This document shows, one piece after another, positions 58,249 through 64,000 of a stretch of 64,000 bases of DNA (position 1 is the first letter of the stretch; each line of letters begins with the position of its first letter). Source of the stretch: Fistularia commersonii (lineage: Eukaryota; Chordata; Actinopteri; Syngnathiformes; Fistulariidae); contig JBBMNZ010000015.1 of NCBI GenBank assembly GCA_037954325.1, positions 13,457,501 through 13,521,500 of the forward strand, given 5' to 3'. The notes beneath the pieces were generated by a model. That model was not told the DNA's origin, did not search any database, and saw only the letters and a program-made list of their open reading frames with translations. A program made the position numbers and the translations under genes.

Positions 58249-59547
58249 TTAACTTAAAAAATATATGAACATTTCTGATTCAACGTGTCATATTGGCTAG
58301 CTTGCCGCACTCCGCGGTCTCTGAATAAGTCACAACATCCACAGCACAGATGCGACGGACCCCTCGCCGTGAAGAATACACAGATATTTGCAGACGGGCT
58401 GCGAGTGTGTCCGCGAGCTTTCCCCGGACTCCCCGCGTGGAAGGGATGTGTCCGCTTTGTTAAAAAAAGGAACGGACAGTCTCAAAAATTTTGTCACCAT
58501 GGCAACTAGAGCATGTCTCAATAAATAATTACATCGCAGACAAACAACAACCAGGCGCGGACGCGACGTAATAATTTAGCTGATGTCTCGTATTGTTTGT
58601 TCCACGTAGAGAACCATTGGATAAATGGCGTTCCTCGATGGCGGTTTGTGGAAATAAAGCGCACGGTGAACATTAAATAAAAGAACCTTACTTACGACGA
58701 GCATTGAAATATAGTACAAGTGATGATTAAATGTAGGATAGTGTCATTTTCAGTGGCAGCTGGCAAGTTTCCTGTCTTGTACTTAAGGGCTCTGCCACAC
58801 CGCTGTTTGCTCTGCAGACATCTTGATAGCTCTGGCACATCTTAGCTGGAAGTAAGACATTAACAGACAGACACGCATTTTTTCCCCACATGGGTAACAA
58901 CAAGTAATGGGACTTGTTGCGGTCGGAGTCTCAGCCACTGTAAGCTGGTGTCATTCTGCTCCATCAGACAATGATCTATTCCCGAAACGCGGCGGCGACG
59001 GCGGTCATTTTGGCAGAGTCATCGCCGTCGGTCGGACTCTGGGTTCGGTTTTCCGAGAATCTCGACGGTGAGCGGAGCTGCCCGGCGGAGGTTGCCTCTT
59101 AGTGCGTCTGACCTCCCGCTCGCTCCTGAAAAACAGTTTACAACCGGATCCCGCTCGCTTTTACAAAGGCTTTATCCTTCAAAAGCCGAGGTATTGTTGA
59201 GGATAATACTCCTGCTCCTGGCGAGATACTTCCTGGGCACCGCTCTGTGGTGTAAATAAGCCGTTTCTAATTCCCGAGATCTTCTCAAAGCCGACCTTGG
59301 AACGTAAATGTCACGTACTCGGTTAATAGAAAATACCGTTGGTGTGGCCTCACTGGATCAATACCGATGTACCGAACCTTCTCGAGCCACATCCTGATCG
59401 TGGTGCGTAGATTCGACGTTTTTCTTTTCTTGTTAGCCGGTCGTATAATTGTGCCGTTGACAACATCATTTACAGATATTAGATCGGAATTATGAACCTA
59501 TGTTTATTTTAGGTTCAACTCAATCAAACTCAATTACATTTTTTTAA
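58249..59547. other. Unique non-coding DNA
   Basis: Balanced unique sequence, for example 58740-58950 and 58970-59270, with no repeat family. The frames at 58285-58509 and 59068-59259 show no domain. Ends in the TTAA that flanks the piggyBac-like MITE. Confidence 0.4.
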
Positions 59548-59806
59548 CCCTCTTGCGATCTTAACATTGTGTTTACTCCCCTTGTCCTATAGATCAAAAA
59601 TGACCCATAAGAGAATCTTTGTACCCTAGTGGTGTACAGCCCACGTGGAAACATAAACAAAAAAGAAGTATTAATTTTTGACTAATTATGGGGTCTCTTT
59701 AGGAAAAGTCATAAAATTTTAAGTTGGAAAAAAATAGGTTAGGGTGTTTTTTTCTACAGCTAAACATGGTAGTGGGTCACTTTTGACCCGCAAGAATACA
59801 CAAGGG
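59548..59806. mobile_element. piggyBac-like MITE flanked by TTAA
   Basis: TTAA at 59544-59547 and 59807-59810 flank a 259-bp element starting CCCTCTTGCG and ending CACAAGGG. The reverse complement of the right end reads CCCTTGTGTATTCTTGCGGG, so the ends match after a small gap. TTAA duplication and CCCTNTG-type ends are the hallmark of the piggyBac superfamily. Internal AAAATGACCC (left) and GGGTCACTTTTGACCC (right) motifs are typical of an abundant fish MITE with GGGTCA-type sub-terminal repeats. No transposase. Confidence 0.8.
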
Positions 59807-59810
59807 TTAA

Positions 59811-60795
59811 GAAAACAGAAGAGGACAAAAATCACGTTTGCCAGAGTGAATAGTAAGCAAGGAAAAGCCGATCGATATTAGTCTCTAACCTTGAGCCGGC
59901 AAGTTTTACGACGTGAATAAGAACCCCGGATCCGGACAAGAAAAACAGTGTCATTGATAACAACGTGGCACGGTTGCTTGCCGGCTCCGGCGAACGCTCC
60001 GGCGCCAGTTTTATAAACAGTGACAATGCAGCTGCTGCAGAACAAGGAGTGCCACTTGAGCAAAACACATCATCACATCGTGAGCGTGCGGCGCTCCTCG
60101 CAATAAAATGTTGTCATGGTCACAGTATCCCGCTGGCTTTGGCCGCTCTTCGTTCTCTGTTTTGGCTTCGCTGCTCCTAAATAACAGTATGTGTTGTCCT
60201 GGGCCACATTAAGGAAGAAGAGGATTTAAATACTGACATGAATGCATGCACAAACAATGTTTTTTTTTTTTTTTTTTTTTAAATGCACCGCATCGTGAAG
60301 ACATACAAATCCCTGCAGGATTTGTTAAATATGTTTTGCTTTGTGCAGTCAGAAAATATACTGAATAATTGATGCACAGTACCAATAACCGCAACGGCTG
60401 CTGTGCTTGCGCATTGTTTCAAGGGAGATAGAGGGCGGATGAAATGGCTGATAAATCACCAGACCCTGCACGTATACATAATAGAAAAAAAAAAGACTTT
60501 CCTGTCATATAGGGAGAAACCATAGATTATAGCTGACAAGGAATCAGTGGAACAGGGGAATGACTGCGATGTGTAATGATAAACCTCTTTATGAAATGCA
60601 AAGATTTCTCCTAATTCTGGGCTCAAGTGTATAACGCCTTGGCTCAAACGCCGTAGCTTGTATGGTGCAAATCATCTTCAGAAGAAAAATGACCGTATCA
60701 GGTTGATAAATGCTGGCGCCTATAATATCCTGCCTTAAAGGTTCTATAATCATTCAAGCTTACAGCAGGAAATATGAAAGGCTTAAAGGGAAAAA

Positions 60796-60827
<32 letters not shown>

Positions 60828-63800
60828 TATGTGCTTCTATTCAAGTACAGGTTTTTCTTGCATTGTGTAACAGTTCAGTTAATTCAATCAATTCGTGTTG
60901 TGTCGTACGTCTGATTTTTGAATCTTTTCATGTATTTCGTGTTATTTATTTTTGTTATGTTATACTTTTCCGTTCTTCACTTTTTTTTTTTAATTTCACG
61001 CACTCAAATGTATGGGAACGGCTCTCATGAATACCCTGGAATAAAGATCAGTCTGTTCCAGAGTTTATGTGGATAATTTATCTACCTTGTGTGGATGCTC
61101 GGGCTTGTATATTAATTTACTATAATTTTAAACCTCGGGCCAACACCTTTTGTGCAGGGCTGCCTCGCCTTCGGAGGATTAATTTTCTACCTATTGGGTT
61201 ATTAGTCAGAGTTCTCCCTCGCACATATGCTCTCACAAGCTCGGGGTCGAAGTATCATCCTCGGAGAGCTGTTAACTTTTGCCTCACCGGGGACGGGGTG
61301 ACTTAAAACACAGAATCATCCAACACCAATAATAAGAGTAAAGTTCAAGGGTATTAATTTGGTTATTCCACCGTGAGTGAGGCTTCGGGTCACACAGTAA
61401 AATAGGCGACGCTAAAGACACCAGCAAAGGGGGCGTCATCGGTTCTGCTTCCCGTGATTCATCAGCTGTTCCGGTCCTTTCGAGGGAGGACGTGACAGTG
61501 TGACACGATGTGACGGCCATTCTGATGTACATTGGCGCAGCCTTTTTTTTTTTTCTTTTTCTTTAACTATGTGGGAAGGGTTGGCAACAAGAAATGGGTG
61601 ACAAGGTGTCTTCACCAGTTAAAGGTGAGCTTTCCCCGACTGTCAGCGTTGGAATGACGTGTCTGTGTCGTGTTTTTTTTTTTTTTTTTTCTTTATATCA
61701 AAAAAAGGGAAATATATTTTGCTTCATGTGCCAACCGTCTACGATGTGAGTGACCTGAAAGAAGGATAGAAATAAAAAAAAAGGAAAGAAAGAAAAAGCT
61801 TTCAAAGCAGGTAACTCCACACACCACAGAGTTAAATGTTAAAATGTTTAATAATAACAATAATAGGAATAATATTAATGGTAAAAATAATTCAGATGCC
61901 ACAACCAAATTAGAAAAAGAAATGAATAAACAAACAAAAAAAACATACAAATAAATAACATTAAAAAAGGAATAAATAAATAAACAAGAGAAATCAATTA
62001 AGAAGGTTAATGGGCTGCACTCATATTGACCTCTTGGATTCAAGGCACACACACACAAACACATAATCACACACTCACACACACACACACACACACAAGC
62101 AAGACCATCAGTCTAGTTCAACCATGCAGACAGGAAGATCCGGGCATTGATTCGCTGACCTTTTGATTGAAGGGACACCCACATTATTGGCAATCATAAA
62201 GTGAATCTTCCCAACAGTTCCTATGAAATTGGAAAGCGGGGACGTCGACACTACCTGATATCAGTCTACCGTCCGAAGCAAACCTAAAAAACCTGATTGA
62301 TTTAATGCTGTCTGTCTGGTGGATGTTCAAAAATTTCAACTGGACAACTGCATTTGGCAAGAATGAATGCTCATTGTGTTTCAAAGTGCATTGTAAGAGT
62401 TGCATTGCTTTTTGGGGATGAATAAAAACAATTAAAATGCAATGTGAGGTTAATTTTGAGCTCCCGCTCCGGGTTACCGTCATTTCTCTGTTCTTTCTCT
62501 CTGAAAGTTCGATGCATGTTGTTTGAAATATTGTCATAATAATGTTCTCAAACAGTATGGATTACGACGAGTGATGGGAAACGGTTGATGTTGACGGTTG
62601 AGCTTGTCAATGAAACCGATGCCATCTGGAGCAAAACGGCTTGCCTCGGATAAACAAGGGCGAGAAAATGCCGATGTAAAAAAAGGCATTCTATGAAAAA
62701 CAGGGCGCTCTGTTATCCGGGATGAATTAATCGGAGGAACGGGTGCGGCGCTTTCACATTTTTCTATATAATTCAGTAACAACTCTATTGAAACGTTTAT
62801 ACTCACGATGTTGTTATGGCCGGAGAAATGGAAGGCTATAAAAATTTCCATTTAATAACCGTGTGTGTATATCTATTTATTTTATAAATAAACAGACATG
62901 TACTAACATAACGTTTCTGTCGGAGAACGCGTGTTGGTTGTTATTATGCTGGGAAATGAGGAGCAAAGGGACGGGATAATTGTGTCTGATAATTGTAATG
63001 CCCATGTAAATTGAGTTTGCATGCCAACTCATGTTGGATAAACACGGTGCTCTGTAAATATCGCTGTTTTTTTTTTTTTTTTTTCCATGTTTGGATGCGT
63101 CGGGTTTGGGTTACACCTGTTTGTGTTTTTGTGCCGCGTCGCATTGCAAAAACACAGCTGCCGGTGAGTTTCCGGCTTAATACCTGATCCGTTTTTTCCT
63201 TTTTTTTTATTCTTCTCATTTTCACAAAATCTTCAGTCCTGTCGATGGCGTACGTCTCTTAGTGGGTCGGCGCAGATGAAGCGACCGCTCGTTCTCGCAG
63301 CTGCCGCACAGGCTCACAAGGTTCACGAGTACGAAGAACGCGACTCTACTTCTCGGTGTGATTATAACGTTTATTACGTATTTTGTCCTTTTTTTTTTTT
63401 TCCACAAAACATCATTCGGTGCATGATCTCAGTCAAACGTCTTTGGTGTTTTGATGGGAAAGCAGATGTCTGGTGGGCTTGTGAGCAAAGAGAAACCAGC
63501 GTGTTTCCAGACCTTTTTCATTTTGGGGATACGAGACCCTCCAGGAGGAAGCTTAGCATGTGGTCTTGTAATGATCTCGTAAGCCGTTCGCTCAGGGAGG
63601 AATACTTAAGAAAGTACATTCATGGGTAAATCTCAGGACTGTGGCCAGTCATTTGAAGGCAGCTACAAAAAGTTGTGATCCTGCGAGAGCTTATTCGGTA
63701 CCAGAGAAGGTCTCATCTCTATTTATAGAGAGGCATCTCAGGGTACACCCGACTACTTGGGCCCATCTGTGCAGTAATGGCTTGTCAGTCTTAAAACGAG

Positions 63801-64000
63801 GTGAGGGCGGGCCCACTGGCAACGCTTTCCTCTATTGATGCTGTGCGAAGCGTTTGCACCAGCGCCCGCCAAAGTCTATTTAAAGAGTGCATTATTCAGA
63901 CAGCAGGCTGCACCATCGTGGACCTCTTACGCACACACAAACATACACACACACATACAGGGATGCACAGACGGAAAGGATTACACCTTTGACTTCTCAA
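59811..64000. other. Unique non-coding DNA with simple repeats, right flank
   Basis: Simple repeats are a T tract at about 60260-60280, (TA)n at 60798-60832, T tracts near 61542-61556, 61673-61691 and 63067-63084, A-rich DNA at 61770-61990, and CA repeats at 62047-62098 and near 63940-63958. The block 60490-60700 is unique and balanced and may be a conserved element. Blocks 61060-61300 and 63240-63900 are also unique. Frames 62184-62537 and 62534-62851 (minus) and 63276-63629 (plus) have no recognised domain. No exon found. Confidence 0.4.

Overview
This window looks like nuclear DNA of a ray-finned fish, probably a teleost. The evidence is the mix of mobile-element relics: a Tc1-like transposon with inverted/direct terminal repeats, hAT, pogo-like and piggyBac-like miniature elements, RTE-clade LINE fragments, and tRNA-headed SINEs of a type common in teleosts. 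Very many dinucleotide and tetranucleotide microsatellites and long A/T tracts fit the same picture. Some repeats resemble families I associate with syngnathid-like fishes, but that is only an impression. Nothing suggests a prokaryote, plasmid or organelle.

I find no exon of a host protein-coding gene. Long open frames are either simple-sequence artefacts (TA, TATC, CA arrays read as Tyr/Ile/Ser or Cys/Val strings) or chance frames without recognisable domains. The window therefore appears to be intergenic or deep-intronic: blocks of unique non-coding DNA separated by repeats. Several unique blocks have the balanced composition and homeodomain, POU, SOX or nuclear-receptor-like motifs typical of conserved fish enhancers, but conservation cannot be tested here.

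Layout. 0-11 kb: unique DNA, a pogo-like relic (3.38-4.05 kb), an inverted SINE (5.8-6.06 kb) and a LINE tail (6.2 kb). 11.4-12.9 kb: a foldback TIR element split by a hAT element, followed by an RTE fragment. 13-19 kb: unique DNA, one SINE with a poly-A tail (15.8 kb), a large TA-rich microsatellite (16.3 kb), A-rich DNA and a 32-base G tract (18.96 kb). 19.8-20.6 kb: an RTE LINE interrupted by a hAT element. 23.3-24.0 and 30.7-31.4 kb: two inverted copies of one internally deleted RTE derivative. 26.0 kb: a hAT MITE with perfect target duplication. 29.7 kb: a SINE broken by a MITE. 35.9-38.6 kb: two SINE copies, a compound tetranucleotide array, an ATTAA array and a second, different LINE RT relic. 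41.2-41.8 kb: a SINE whose body has become a minisatellite. 42-52 kb: mostly unique, with a palindromic SOX-type site at 48.8 kb. 52.3-53.9 kb: a dead Tc1-like transposon with preserved ends. 55.3-56.5 kb: a degenerate tandem array holding a SINE, then a foldback. 57-64 kb: simple repeats, a piggyBac-like MITE at 59.5 kb, and unique DNA.

There is no gene system to assemble. The biologically informative content is the stratigraphy of transposon insertions and a few candidate regulatory motifs. I did not find a convincing new biological system. The best leads are the twin deleted RTE copies, the SINE-derived minisatellite and the local tandem array at 55-56 kb.
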